Origin: Vigna angularis
Taxonomy: Eukaryota > Streptophyta > Magnoliopsida > Fabales > Fabaceae
Length of the DNA: 64,000 bases
NCBI RefSeq assembly: GCF_016808095.1
Contig: NC_068970.1
Location: forward strand, 45,729,630-45,793,629
Direction: 5' to 3'
In this document: positions 32,702 through 46,560 of the stretch, piece by piece
How the letters are laid out: each line of letters begins with the position of its first letter
How positions within the stretch are numbered: the first letter of the stretch is position 1
Notes under the pieces: model-generated
Seen by the model: only the letters and a program-made list of their open reading frames with translations
Told to the model about the DNA's origin: nothing
The model's database searches: none
Translations under genes and position numbers: made by a program

Positions 32702-33240
32702 TGTTACAGTTTTAAAATGATAGTTAATGTTTTAACAATTTGGTCAGTTTTAAAATGCAAAAGTCAAGAGTTTATTGTGTAATGTTTTTATTGTTAATAG
32801 TTATTATTGTGTCAGGTGTTTTTGTAATAATTAGTAGTTACAAAGAAAAGCCAAATATTAGTATTGTTGATTGCATTAATAATACCATAGAGGAAAATAA
32901 TTTTATTCATAGAGTAACTTGTTGTCTAAGTGGATTGAGATACCCTTGTGCCTATTTTAATATATTTATTAATGTTTTTTATGCTAAACAAAATGATTTT
33001 CTTATAACTACAGGGTACGTAGACCTTATTGAAATAAATAAAAAAATAATAAGATCATCGAAAGTGGTTTTAAAACTCCTAATCCAGGAAAATGTATACC
33101 TCTTTTTATAGGCACTGCAAGTAACCCTTACACTCAAATAAAAATTAAACGTACTAGTGTTTTCCCAACTTAGACTACATTACAATATGGTATAGGCTAA
33201 CTTCATCGAAAACACACACTCTTCTGCATTCTTCCAGACC
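32702..33240 (+). repeat. 3' LTR remnant of the old Copia
   Basis: Begins near TGTTACAG just after the pol remnant. Its first ~130 bp match 14886-15007. The 123-codon frame at 32740-33111 lies in it and is not considered a gene. The right boundary is a guess. Confidence 0.55.

Positions 33241-35392
<2,152 letters not shown>

Positions 35393-35478
<86 letters not shown>
35393..35478. repeat. (AT)43 microsatellite
   Basis: 86 bp of pure AT dinucleotide, about 0.8 kb from a second such array. Confidence 0.99.
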
Positions 35479-35480
<2 letters not shown>

Positions 35481-36006
35481 AACTTATATCGACATACCGC
35501 TATATAAAAAAGATAAATTAAACATATACTAACTTATTAAACAAATATACTAACTTATTTATTAGTTTACTTTGATAAAAAATTGTCATCGACGAAATTT
35601 TATTAATAAAAAAGAATTTGTCAGTATTTTATTATCAATAGAAAAATATTAGTAAAATAAAATTTATTAACAGAGATTATAAATTTCAGTTATTGACAAA
35701 TTATAAGATCTTAATTATTATCATAGTAGAATCTGACAAAAAAAATTATTGTTAATTTAGAATCTTCATAACGGACAAACATTTGTCAATAATTTTTATC
35801 AATAAAATTGATGTTCAGTTTCTATAGTTGGTTTTAACTATTTCGTTATAAAATTGATCGATAATGAACATCTAATAAAATTTGTTGATAAATCTGGTAA
35901 ATGTATTTTTAGAAAGTTCGTTGATAATTATATTTTTTAAAATTCGATGTTATATCTAACGAAATATTTGTTATAAATAAAATAAAGATAGATAAAAAGA
36001 AGAAGA
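35479..36006. other. AT-rich DNA with short dispersed motifs
   Basis: Motifs like 'ttgtcaataa', 'attgacaaatt' and 'gttgataa' recur in both orientations from 35580 to 35930, as in transposon subterminal regions, but I could not define ends. Confidence 0.35.
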
Positions 36007-36439
36007 CACTAGTGCAAATCGGGGATAAGAACACGGGTAATACGTCTCAGTTTTTAGAAAACCGAGGCATTTTTGTAATTTTGACGAACCTATACGCCTC
36101 GGTTGCAGAAGAACCGAAGCATAAAAGCAAAATTAACTCGGTTAAAGGCAAAACCGAGGCCTAATCACTAGTAAAAAAACAAAACCGGTGGCATTTTCGT
36201 AGTTTACGTTAACTTTTTTGACCCAGTTTAAGGGGAACCGAGGCATATAGATAATATGACCTCGGTTCAAACCCCACCCGATGCCTAACACCCCATAGAA
36301 TGCCTCAGTGCACTTGGACCCGAGGCAGTATACCTATCTTGCCATAACCCTCTCCTCGCGCTTCGCCCTCACATAACCCTCTCCTCTTCCAACAGCGCCC
36401 CCTGCTTCTCTTCCTCCCCATACCCTAACGACTCCCACC

Positions 36440-36915
36440 TTTCGCCGTCGCGGCAATGGCGTCTCCTCCACCTTCGCTTCCTTCGCCTCCTCCAGATCCC
36501 TTAAAACCCCCTCATCATTCGCCCACAACTTCCAGATCGCCATTGCCCTAATTCCATCCGCCTTATTCCTCCTCGACCTCGGTGGCACCCTCGTCGTCGC
36601 CATCCTCGACGCCCTCAGCCTCAAGCCCGCCGCCTTCTTTGCCGTGTGGTTCTCTCTTATCTTCGCCCAGCTCGCCTTCTTCCTCTCCGCCCCCTCCTCC
36701 CTCCTCGTCGCCTTCAACTCCTCCGTCGTCGTGGCTGCCATCGCCTCTTTCCTCTACGCCACACCAACTTTCTCCTCGGCGTCTGGTCCTCTCTCCAGTT
36801 CAAGTGGCTCTTGCTCAAAATCCCTTCCATCGTCGTTGCCCTCGAGCGCTTGCTCTTCGCGTGCCTCCTCGTCTCCGTTGTGGCGGAGGGCTTCGTTTGG
36901 GGATTTTTGGCCAAT
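36440..36915 (+). pseudogene. Captured NEF1-like membrane protein fragment
   Basis: The plus strand reads FAHNFQIAIALIPSALFLLDLGG, then LKPAAFFAVWFSLIFAQLAFF and, after a frameshift near 36765-36775, LLGVWSSLQFKW and IPSIVVALERLLFACL. This is the hydrophobic N-terminal part of a plant multi-pass membrane protein that I recognise as NEF1-like (NO EXINE FORMATION 1, a pollen wall factor). The identification is from memory and a search should confirm it. The fragment is truncated at both ends and frameshifted, so it cannot make the host protein. Confidence 0.6.
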
Positions 36916-36929
36916 TTTCTACAAGACAT

Positions 36930-37292
36930 TGCTCTGTGCCCATCCCCAATTTTCTGGCCCCTCCATGCTGCCCCAGCTCTCGCTCCAAGACATTGCTCTA
37001 TGCCACACCAACGGTGGCTTCAACTGCTCTAGATGCGGTGGAGGCGTCGAGGTTGGAGCCTGGAGTGGAGACGAGAGATGAGTACTAGGTTTTGAAGGAA
37101 GAGTACAAGGGGGCATCAGCCCTCAAGAAAAGTTGAAGCTTGAGAGAGATCCCATGAAGATGTTCATGGAAGGTGGGATTGAGGATCTAGCTAAGATGTC
37201 CCTTGAGGAAATTGAGAGCTCCAAGCACGTTAAGGATGATATTGATGTTAGACTTAAGTGGCTTGGTCTTTTTCATAGGAGAAAGCATCACT
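36930..37292 (+). pseudogene. Captured ferredoxin-nitrite reductase exon 1 fragment
   Basis: Pieces read PIPNFLAPPCCPSSRSKT (transit peptide part), ALDAVEASRLEPGVETRDEY, then KLERDPMKMFMEGGIEDLAK and KDDIDVRLKWLGLFHRRKHH. This is the N-terminal end of plastid nitrite reductase (six-electron reduction of nitrite to ammonium). A TAG at 37087-37089 stands where the family has Trp, and the frame shifts by one base near 37110. After HRRKHH comes a CT|GTAAGT splice donor at 37292/37293, the expected exon end, so the capture was from genomic DNA with its intron. The siroheme and iron-sulphur domains are absent. Confidence 0.85.
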
Positions 37293-38140
37293 GTAAGTTT
37301 GACCTTTTCAACTTCCTTTTGCTTTGATTAGTGGAAACAAAGAGTTTGTATGAATTCATTTTTCAATAAGTAATCTTGAAAGAAAGAAAGCTTGAAAGTA
37401 TACGCTGAGTCTCAAACTGTGAGGAGCACATAAGTTGTTGATATTTTAAATTAATTGCATTTCAAACTCTGGTGAAGAACAAAATTTAGTTTCAGCACTA
37501 TTACAAGTGCTTGTACTATTCTATTTGAATCAAAACTAGATTTTAGTCTTAGTAACTCACACAGAGGACGTTCATGAAGTTAACTTTGTTGTTCATCTTT
37601 CTGGTGTTTAAACTCTATTTAGAATTTATAAGTGTTAACTTTTGGTATATTATTCTAGTTTTTTCCTGTCTACATGTATGCATACTGTTAGTCCTTATTC
37701 TTGGGTTTGTTTTCTTTTTTTTCCTTGACTGGATAAGAAAATTGCAATCAAAGTGGTAATGGCTTTTTTTGATTTATCATTTCAGGTTTGTGAATTTTTC
37801 TCTTCAGCAAAAAGTAATGTCGTAGCTCAATAGAGAAAGCTTATTGACAACCCATTACTATTGGAACAGAGAAAGCTTGAAGCCCAGATAACTGTTGACC
37901 TCTGTTTTACTTTCATAATAATATGTTGCTTTCATTTCAACTGTACAAATTCACTTCACCGTTGAATCTAATTTAGCATAATTTAATTTACAATTACATT
38001 TTCATTATTGTATTAGTGATTGTATTGGTGATTGTATTGGTGAATGTATTGGTGAATGTCAATAAGCTTTCTCTGTTGAGTATACTTTCAAGCTTTCTAC
38101 TAGAAAAAAGGAATAATCCCTCTTTACTGGAAAAAGAATA
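37293..38140. other. Interior of the Pack-CACTA element, unassigned
   Basis: The first part is probably captured nitrite reductase intron. The rest is AT-rich with repeated 'agaaagcttga' motifs (37387, 37828, 37870) and no coding match I recognise. Confidence 0.4.
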
Positions 38141-38529
38141 AACCCTCTTCTACTGCCTCGGTTCAACTTCAAACCAAGGCATAATCCCTTTCTACTGCCT
38201 CGGTTCACCAATAACCGAGGCCAAACGTTTGGCCAAAAAAATAGTAAAAAAAGGAACACGTCTTTATTGTCTCGGTTGCATTTGAACCGAGGCAAAAACA
38301 TACACCTTTTTGCCTCCATTCTGAACCGAGGCAAAAAGTGGTAGACTTTTTGCCTCGCCTGTATATACCTCGTTTGTAGAATCGGTGCATATAGACGAAA
38401 ATAACCGTTGTCGTTTCCCTTTATTGTACTAGTGAGAGCAGGAAAAGGAAGGAATAACGATGTCGATAGTAATAACAATGGTGACTATGATGATAATAAC
38501 GAATGAGGAGAAGAAGAATGAGGAGAAAG

Positions 38530-41500
38530 CACTAGTGCAGTCAGGAGAAACCGAGGCATATCCAAAACATGACGTAGTAACCACATTCATATGACCCCAT
38601 TTGTCTATTACACTACAATATATCATCATAATTATAAAATGTTAAGTAACATTATTGGAATGGAACAAAGTATGGACTAAAACTATTTTGTAATGTGTTT
38701 TTATCATCCAAAGTCTTTATATAGGATGTACAATTATTAATTTCATAGCGTGTACAACATACAACATCAAACTTCAAATCATTTGCTAGCCACAACAAAG
38801 TTTTAGAAGACCGTGATTCTTTCAAAACTTCATATTTGAACCATGATAAGAATGTTCTGTTATGCTCCATCAACTACCATTTCTCTTATTGTCTTGGATA
38901 CTTGTCCTTTACAACGACTTTGTGTGCTTCCAAAAATGGGATCACTTCATCTGTGTTGTTTAATATGTACAGATGTGCTTACATCAATTCTTTACGACTT
39001 TTCGTCACCACATTTAAACCTGGGGTACTTTTACTTGTAGAACATCTATTCAACCATGATGTCCGAGGCACTCATATCGAATTTGCTTTATTCATATATT
39101 TAGAGCAAAACTCGAGACTTTCTTTAGCAATATATCTTTCAATCATTGAACCTTCTGGATGACATTGATTTTTGACGTACCCTTTCAAAATCTTCATATA
39201 ACGCTCAATAGGATACATCCATCTTAAGTATACTGGTCGACACAACTTTATTTCTCTAACTAAATGAACAAGTAAATGCACCATGATGTCCAAAAAGGAT
39301 GGAGGGAAAAACATTTCTATCAAACACAAGATGATGATAATGTCGCCTTGAAGTTCATCTAACTTTGTAGGATCGATGACTTTACTACAAATTGACGAGA
39401 AAAATGAGCACAATCGAGTTATGGTCTGCCTAACTTTTTTAGGCAAAATTCCACGAATTGCCACCGGTAACAATTGTTGCATTAAGACGTGACAATCATG
39501 AGACTTGAGTCCAACAAGCTTTAAGTCCTGTATTGACACTAAGCTCTTGATATTTGAAGAGTATCCTTGTGATACCTTGATACTCTTTAAACAAAGACAA
39601 AAACTTATCTTCTCTTGTTTGGAGATTGTGTAACATGCAGGGAGCAAATAAGTACGTTTACCAATCTCTCTTGGTGCCAACTCTTCTCGGATCTTCATGT
39701 CAACCAAATCAAACGAGCATTCACTCCATCTTTTGTTTTTTCCTAGATGTTAAGTAGTGTACCAATCAAGTTATCACAAACATTCTTCTCTACATGCATG
39801 ACATCTATGCAATGTCGAACATCTAACTTTGACCGATATGGAAGATTAAAGAATATTGATTTCTTCTTCCAAGGGGTCGTTACAGATAACTTCTTGGACA
39901 TTTTTCCAAATACATTATGTACTCTATTAACTTTTTCAAGAACTTCAAGTCCAGTAAGTGGAATGGGTGCATTGTCTTTCTCTTATTGTCCATTGAATGC
40001 TTTCTTTAACCTTCGATATGGATGATTAAATTGTAAAAATCGTCGATGACACATATACATTGTCTTCCTTCTGTGTTTTAATTGATGAGCTGCAGTGTTT
40101 TCTTCACATATAGGACATGCTTTATGACCCTTCACACTGTACCCCGACAAATTACCATAAGCTGGAAAGTCATTAATGGTGCAAAATAACATGACATGCA
40201 TCATGAAAGTTTCTAAAGCAAAGGCATCAAATATTTCAACCCCATCAACCCACAACAACTTCAAGTCTTAAGCTAGTGGCCTGAGATAAACATCTATGTC
40301 ATTTCCAGACTACTTTGGACCATATATCAAAATTGACAACATCGTGTACTTTCTTTTCATGCACAATCCAAGAGATAAGTTGTAAATTATCAGTATAACA
40401 GGCCAAAAGGTGTGATTGGTACTTAAATTACCAAATGGGTTCATTCCATCAGTAGCTAAGCCAAACCTAAGATTTCTACACTTTTGACCAAATTGGGGGA
40501 ATTCTTGATCAATATTTTTCCATTGCTTTGAATCAGCTGGATGACGAAGCATTCCATCAGTTGTTCTCTCATCTGCATGACATCTTAGGTTTTTAGCATC
40601 TTTGGAATTCGCGAACAAACGCTTAAGTCTGGCCACGAGTGGAAGGTACCAAACTACTTTCAAAGCAGAACCATTCTTTTCTATGTGACCACTATCTTCA
40701 CCACTATCTTCACCGTTGTTTTTTGCCTTGTATCGTAATAACCCACATTTTGGAGACTTTGTCAAAACATCATACTCATTTCTATACAATATGCAATCAT
40801 TCAGACATGCATGTATCCGTTTATACTCCATACCCATCATACAAAGAATTTTTTTTGCATCATAATTATGAGTGGGTAATGTATTTCCATCTGGTAGCAT
40901 TTCATTCAACAACGACAACAATTCTATAAAAATCTTATCAGTCCATCCATTGGTCGCCTTTAAATTCATTAGCCTTAACACTGCTGACAACCGTGTGAAC
41001 TTAGTTGAACCGACAAACAAAGGAGTCTTCGCATCAGTGGACATCGTTTCATACACATGCGCTTGGGCAAAATCTTCTGCGCCAACATCGCAGATCATGT
41101 CGTCTAAGTTGTCTTCATCTGGTCGATCTTCCATATCCATGGTGGAATCATATACATTTTCAATTGGAGAGACAGTTGGAAAGTCTGTTGCCTCGCCGTG
41201 CCATATCCATGTTGTATAACTTCGTATGAAATCATCACAGATATGATGTTCCCTAATATCATTGGTGTTCAACTTCCTCCCATTCAAACAGTTCACACAG
41301 GGACATCTAAACTTGACTTCATCATCACTTATACTCGCATTACGTTGCGCAAACTCTATAAATTTTTCTACCTCTCTCTCGTACTCAATGTTGATGCGTG
41401 GTAAATTAATCCACCCTCGATCCATACGCATGTTTACTGAAATTGTTTACACAATTTCAATAATCTTGAATGATCACTTTGATCGTGTTTGTATTCAAGG

Positions 41501-41700
41501 TGTGACTCTATCCCATTCAAGAAGATTCACTTTTTTTAGTTATTAAACACATCAATTTTAAAGAACATATCTAAAATTGCACGAAATTTTGCCAGCATTT
41601 CGCATTGGTCTTCAGGTTACACGAAATGAAAGTGATTATAAATCACAATCAAATATGCACCCGAAGATCAATACAAAACACAACTGCAAAATTTCATGAA
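38530..41700 (-). mobile_element. CACTA transposon remnant with TNP2-type transposase
   Basis: The left terminus CACTAGTGCAGTCAGGAG at 38530 is followed by an 'aaccgaggca' subterminal motif and, from 39072, by minus-strand transposase sequence. The right terminus was not found before the Copia remnant at about 42.0 kb, so it is truncated or its end has decayed. The right limit given is approximate. Confidence 0.8.
39072..41431 (-). pseudogene. Broken TNP2-like CACTA transposase
   Basis: Read from the right: a transposase-associated N-terminal domain (41431-41150: MDRGWINLPR, REVEKFIEFA, FRCPCVNCLN); the TNP2 core (40900-39750: MGMEYKRIHACLNDCILYR, RHPADSKQWKNID, LATDGMNPFGNLSTNHTFWP, then DVRHCIDVMHVEKNVCDNLIGTLLN); and a C-terminal DUF4218-like part (39707-39072: LKSHDCHVLMQQLLPVAIRGILP, EMFFPPSFLDIMVHLLVHLVREI). 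Stops or frameshifts near 40265-40310, 39985 and 39710-39720 break it, some perhaps at introns. As it stands no full enzyme can be made. In a whole element this protein would bind and cut the terminal repeats. Confidence 0.9.
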
Positions 41701-42005
41701 AATTAAGACATGTATATTAAAATTGATATGTATAATAAACTATGAAAAAGTTATTACTCTTCTTGAACTGTCCAACTGGACAATTCAAGATTCAATACTT
41801 GTAAATTATATTACCATCTCCTCTTTATTCATTTTTAAAAGATACATTTCTTCAAAAAAATTTAGAGATAGTAAATAAGTTTTGTATTGAATCTCAAACG
41901 GGAAACTAAGGCTAATTCACAACAACAATATATATTCAAGCAAACAAATAATTATATATGCAACATACAATCAAGTAAACAATATATTCAAGCAAACAAA
42001 TTTGA
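41701..42005. other. AT-rich spacer
   Basis: No gene seen. It may hold the lost right end of the CACTA element. Confidence 0.35.
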
Positions 42006-43640
42006 TAGAATGAAGAGTCTAAGGATAATTAAGTGTTTAACTCCTATAGTAGTCCATCAAAATTAAGAGTCTAAGGATAATTATCTAAAATACGGGAATC
42101 AAAAGAGTAGAAAATAATAATTATTTTATTATTCTCAATTAATCCAAAAAATACATTATCATACTTTCTATTTGTAATAATCTAGTTCTCCTAAAAAGGG
42201 AAACTAGAAAAAATAAAATAAAATAAAAGATTATGTATCTATTTCCTCTAATTAGGAAGATTCTAAAGATAGTATCTCAAATTACAACACTCCCCCTCAA
42301 GTTGGTAAATGAATATCAATCATTCCCAACTTGCCTACAAGATCTTGAAATCTACCCGGAGGAAGCCCTTTTGTAAATATATCTGCTATTTGAAGTTCTG
42401 TAGGAACATGAGTTGTAATCACAAAGCCTCTATCAAGATTATCTTTGGTGAAATGTCTGTCAATTTCAATGTGTTTAGTTCTGTCATGCTATACTGGATT
42501 ATGGGCTATGCTCATAGCAGACTTATTGTCACAGTGTAGTTGCACCGGGTCCTCCACTTTGACTTTAAGATCATCCAAAATAATTCTCATCTAGAGTCCT
42601 TCACACATTCCTTGAGAAAGGGCTCGAAATTCAGCTTCTGCACTAGAACGAGATACTCTATCTTGCTTTTTGCTTCTCCATGTTACTAGACTATCTCCAA
42701 GAAATACACAATACCCAAAAGTAGATTTTCTGTCAGTAATAGAACCTGTATAGTCAGCATCAGTATATATCTTCATAGTCAATGTGTCTTCTTTTTTGAA
42801 TAATAGCCCCTTTCCTAGACTTGACTTCAAGTATTGGAGAATTTTGTCAAATTCTTGCATGTGTCTCTCTCTTGGATCATGCATAAATTGACTTACTACA
42901 CTAACTGCATAAGCAATGTCTGGTCTTGTGTGTGATAGATAAATCAATTATCCCACCAATCTTTGATATTGGGCCTTCTCTACAGGAGCACTTTCTTCAC
43001 TTCTAATTCTGTGATTCTGTTCTATAGGAACTGTTGAGGTTCTACATCCCAACTTTCTTGTTTCTTTGAGGAGATCAAGTACATATTTCCTTTGGGAGAT
43101 TAAAATTCCGTTCTTGGAGTCAGCAACCTCTATTCCAAGAAAATATTTGAGTTTTCCTAGGTCTTTCATTTCAAATAGAGTTGTCAATTTTTCTTTTAAT
43201 GCCAATTTTCCTGTTTCATCATCTCCTACAATAATCATAGCATCCACATAGACAAGCAATAGAGTGAGTTTACCTGTAGAAGAGTGCTTTATGAATAAAG
43301 TATGATCTCCTTGGCTTTGTCTGTATCCCAAGGAAACCATTGATTTTGTAAATCTTCCAAACCATGCTCTTAGGGATTGCTTAAGACCATACAATGTTTT
43401 CTTCAAGAGGCATACCTTGTTTCTTTCATTTTTCACTTCAAATCCTGGGGGAATCTCCATGTACACTTCCTCATCTAGATTTCCATGAAGAAAGGCATTC
43501 TTCACATCTAGCTGGTGTAAGTCCCATCCAAAATTGGCAGCCAAAGCGAGAATAACTCGAACTGTATTCATCTTTGCCACTAGGGCAAATGTCTCCTCAT
43601 AATCAATCCCATATGTTTGTGCGATTGATAGAGCCACCGA
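42006..43640 (-). mobile_element. Truncated Copia element (RT, RNase H, 3' LTR)
   Basis: The 3' part of a Copia: pol at 43640-42320, polypurine tract TTGAGGGGGA (42290-42299, minus strand) and an LTR starting TGTTGTAATT at 42289 running left to about 42.0 kb. Gag, protease, integrase and the 5' LTR are missing. Confidence 0.85.
42320..43640 (-). pseudogene. Copia RT-RNase H with altered active site
   Basis: RT starts mid-domain at YGIDYEETFALVAKMNTVR and runs through DVKNAFLHGNLDEEVYMEIPPGF and LYGLKQSLRAWF. The catalytic motif is YVDA instead of YVDD (near 43230), so the second catalytic Asp is lost. A stop at 42945-42947 interrupts 'LVG.LIYLSHTRPDIAYAVS', another follows 'GMCEGL' near 42590, and RNase H has DADY and SSAEAEFRAL. 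The 5' side is joined at about 43640 to unrelated GC-rich DNA. Confidence 0.9.
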
Positions 43641-43940
43641 ACTTGGACAACACTTCACCTTAGACAATGGAGGTGCCGGTGGTGGAGGAACTGGTGCGGC
43701 ATGGCCTTTGACGAAGGGAGTGAAACGCGACATAAAATAAAATGGAGACTACGAGAGAAAGAAGAAGAAGGAGCAACGAAGGAGGGGTGAACACGCGACG
43801 GTGGGGCGAACACGCGACGGAGGCGCGAAGAGAAGTAGCGGGGGAGGCGCAGCGAGCAGGCGACAACAATGGAGGAGATTCGGAGAGGAAGAGGAAAGTT
43901 TGCGTGAGAAGAAATTTGTTTCGTGAATCTGGCTAAGTAA
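43641..43940. other. GC-rich, purine-rich tract of unknown origin
   Basis: It stands out from the AT-rich surroundings and contains repeated 'gcgaacacgcgacg' (about 43785-43820). Both strands are open for 60-100 codons, but compositions (Arg/Glu on plus, Ser/Pro/Ala on minus) look like GC skew. Possibly a captured 5' UTR or first exon. Confidence 0.4.
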
Positions 43941-43984
43941 ATTTATGCATGATACCTATCTATTGCAACATAGGATTTCCTTTC

Positions 43985-46555
43985 CATTGGCCTTTAGCTT
44001 TCTAAAAAAAATACCATTTATCTGGTTCCATATACTCTCTATGATACCTATCCACATCCCCCAAATCATATTTCCTGTTTCTACTTAACTCCATTAGGTG
44101 AAAATATTGGAAACGTGTTCTTGTTTGATTATGGTCTACATTGTTAAAAACTACCCAAATATCACACATTTTCCATACTATTGCAACTATCTTATATTCA
44201 AAAAACAAGTGGTTGGTTGTTTCCTCACTCTCCCCACACATAACACATAAATCGTTGTCTAACTTACATTTTAGGTTTTCCTTAGTTGCTGGCCTATTTA
44301 GCATAACCCTTCACGGAAAATATTGGGTAGAAGCCATTGTTAAGACTCCGGCAAGTGTACCGAACCGTATCAAGTAATATAAAATCGTAAGACCAAGTAT
44401 CGTTTCCCAAAGGACTCACGGTACTAAACAGTTATGTAATTGCTTAACCAATTAAGACTTAAGAACAATTTTTGGGGGTTTTCAATGCAAATGCAATAAA
44501 AATAAACATGAATGCAATTTGATCAATTAAGGCTAAAAACTAGAATGGATGGATGAAGTTGATAATATGAGATGAATATGTTGTTGGGGTTTATATTTCA
44601 CCAAGTTTACTCTCATGTATATACGAATTCTAGCTCTTTATTAATGTCAATGTCACTATCTAAAATACTTAAAACTCGATTCCTCAGCGAAGAAAGCTTA
44701 TTCTTAACTATTAGTTCATACAATTCCTAGCATTCCTAATAATTAATTCTGAAGAACATAAGCTTAAGACAACCAGAACTCATACCCCCATTCCTGAGCA
44801 ATAATGCTTCTGGGAATAATTCTCATGATCATGACTTGTAAGATACCTTCTAGTACTCATGAAAATCATACATCATGCTAATGAATGAGTTAAACAAAGC
44901 AAGAAATACGCGAAGAAGAATTACCCTAACAATTAATGAAAGAAGCATATATAATCAAGAATCAATTCAATACATGAGAGTTTACAAAGGTTACATCATT
45001 CCCCAACAACAAATAAGGTTTAGTTCCCCATCATCATGGAGAAACTAGATGAACAATGAAAGAATGAAAGAGATAGAAAACCCTAGAAAGAGGAGAGGAG
45101 AGATGACACATCCCCAAATATACCCTCAAGGAAAAGAAGAGTTGTCACATCCCCAAATCTACCCCCAAGGGGTGAAAAGTGTGTTTTTGTGCTTAAGCCA
45201 TCAAAAGATACAATCCCTAGGACGTCCAAGTCTTTAAATAGAACAAAAAAATAACAGAAAATAGGTCCAAGCCCACGAAACTGGCGCTCAGCGCCCCTAA
45301 CAAAGCGTCCGGGCGTCGTACGGCTCAAAACTAGCGCTCAACGCCCTTGGAAGGGCGCTCGGGCGTGGTGCGGGAAGAAAACTTTTTCTACATTCTAATT
45401 GACTTTTCTGCACTCTGGTTTACTTTTCTGCACTCTGGTTGACTTTTCTGCATTCCAACTATTTTGTACTTTAACTCTTCTTTCAAATCATTCCAATAGC
45501 CTACAAAATCAAGGGAATTTAATGATAAAATCATCAAGTATAACCTCAACTCTCTTATTCACAAAAGTAAAGCAAAAACATGAGTTAAAGCAAGTTTCTA
45601 AGTCAAAAAGGGTGCATTTAGTATCAAAATTACATCACAGACAACAGTATTTTCAACCGTTATCAGCCACTACCTTAATAGCCCATAATTTTTTTAAAAG
45701 GATAACTTCTTCTCTAATGATCTTGTCATAAAATTTGTTATACGCATCTTTAACTATATAAAAGTCATCATCTTCACCATTCCATACCTAGGTATCCTCC
45801 TTTTTCTAACTCAGTGAGATTTTGAAAATTTTTGTCATTATTATTTGTACATGTGGCTTTTCCCATTTGAACTATTGTCTCCTCTAACTTATGTTCCATT
45901 CTCACTTGTCTTTGTTATATTGTCCTACCTCCTTCAATTTTACTTGTTTCATACTTTAATTTGCTTACAATCTAGGATATCGGTGTTCTACTATTATTTC
46001 CTCGAGTCATCTATCCTCCCAATATTCTATCCTAGATCTTGATCCAATCTTACATTTCAAACTCTTGTCAAACTAACTTTCTTTTGTACATCCGAAACTT
46101 TCCCTTATATCTCTACCTCTACCAAGATTCACTTTTATGATTCCGATCATCATTAAGACTTATGCATGACTTATACTTAGATTTTATTATATCTTTCCAT
46201 AGCCCCTCTTATGTTCTGAGTCTCTACTTGCATTTTCCTAGTAGAGATATAATAAATGATTTGATATCTTTAATTCCTTGTCCACCTTCTTCCTTATTTT
46301 GACACAACTTTCCCTATTGGACCAAAACTATCCATTATTTCCCATCCCATAAGAATTTCTTTTGTATTTTCATAATCTCTTCACACACATAAATTAACGC
46401 CTTAAATAGTGACATATAATACAAAGGTAATGTTGTTATTACAAATTGAATTAGACAAACTCTTTCTGCAAAAGATAATTCTCAACCCTTCCATTTTGTT
46501 AGTCTGCTTTTTATTTTATTGATCATTGGCAACCAAAAGTTTTAATTCCTTAGGT
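43985..46555 (-). mobile_element. LINE remnant (RT C-terminus and zf-RVT), split by a solo LTR
   Basis: On the minus strand, 46480-46250 encode pieces like FAERVCLIQFVITTLPLYYMSLFK and IMKIQKKFLWDG, and 44330-44002 encode RPATKENL, then NDLCVMCGESEETTNHLFFEYKI, the zinc-binding domain at the end of plant LINE ORF2. The parts are separated by the solo LTR at 44338-45665. Many stops. No poly-A tail is obvious at the left end. Confidence 0.8.
44338..45665 (-). mobile_element. Solo LTR of an Athila-like family
   Basis: 1328 bp, TG...CA, flanked by GCCAT (44333-44337) and GCCAC (45666-45670), a 5-bp target duplication with one change. The first 100 bp match the LTRs at 21774 and 30060 (ggcaagtgtacc, 'aagtatcgtttccc', 'gactca'). 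Near 45280-45370 it has GC-rich inverted motifs (ggcgctcagcgcc, agcgctcaacgcc, gggcgctcgggcg). No internal region. Confidence 0.85.
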
Positions 46556-46560
46556 TGTCT

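Larger units (their letters stand above)
36007..38434. mobile_element. Pack-CACTA element carrying host-gene fragments
   Basis: Starts CACTAGTGCAAATCGGGG and ends TTGTACTAGTG, flanked by the 3-bp target duplication AGA (36004-36006, 38435-38437). Subterminal 'cctcggtt'/'aaccgaggc' motifs crowd 36040-36330 and 38150-38370. The interior is strikingly GC-rich between about 36340 and 37090 and matches two host genes. No transposase. Confidence 0.93.

Noticed and set aside
32740..33111. 123-aa plus-strand ORF with a hydrophobic start resembling a signal peptide
   Set aside because: It falls in the LTR remnant of the old Copia, and the homologous DNA at 14.9 kb does not keep the frame.
36582..37088. 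168-aa Ser/Pro-rich ORF
   Set aside because: It reads the NEF1-like part out of frame and only its end is in frame with the nitrite reductase fragment.
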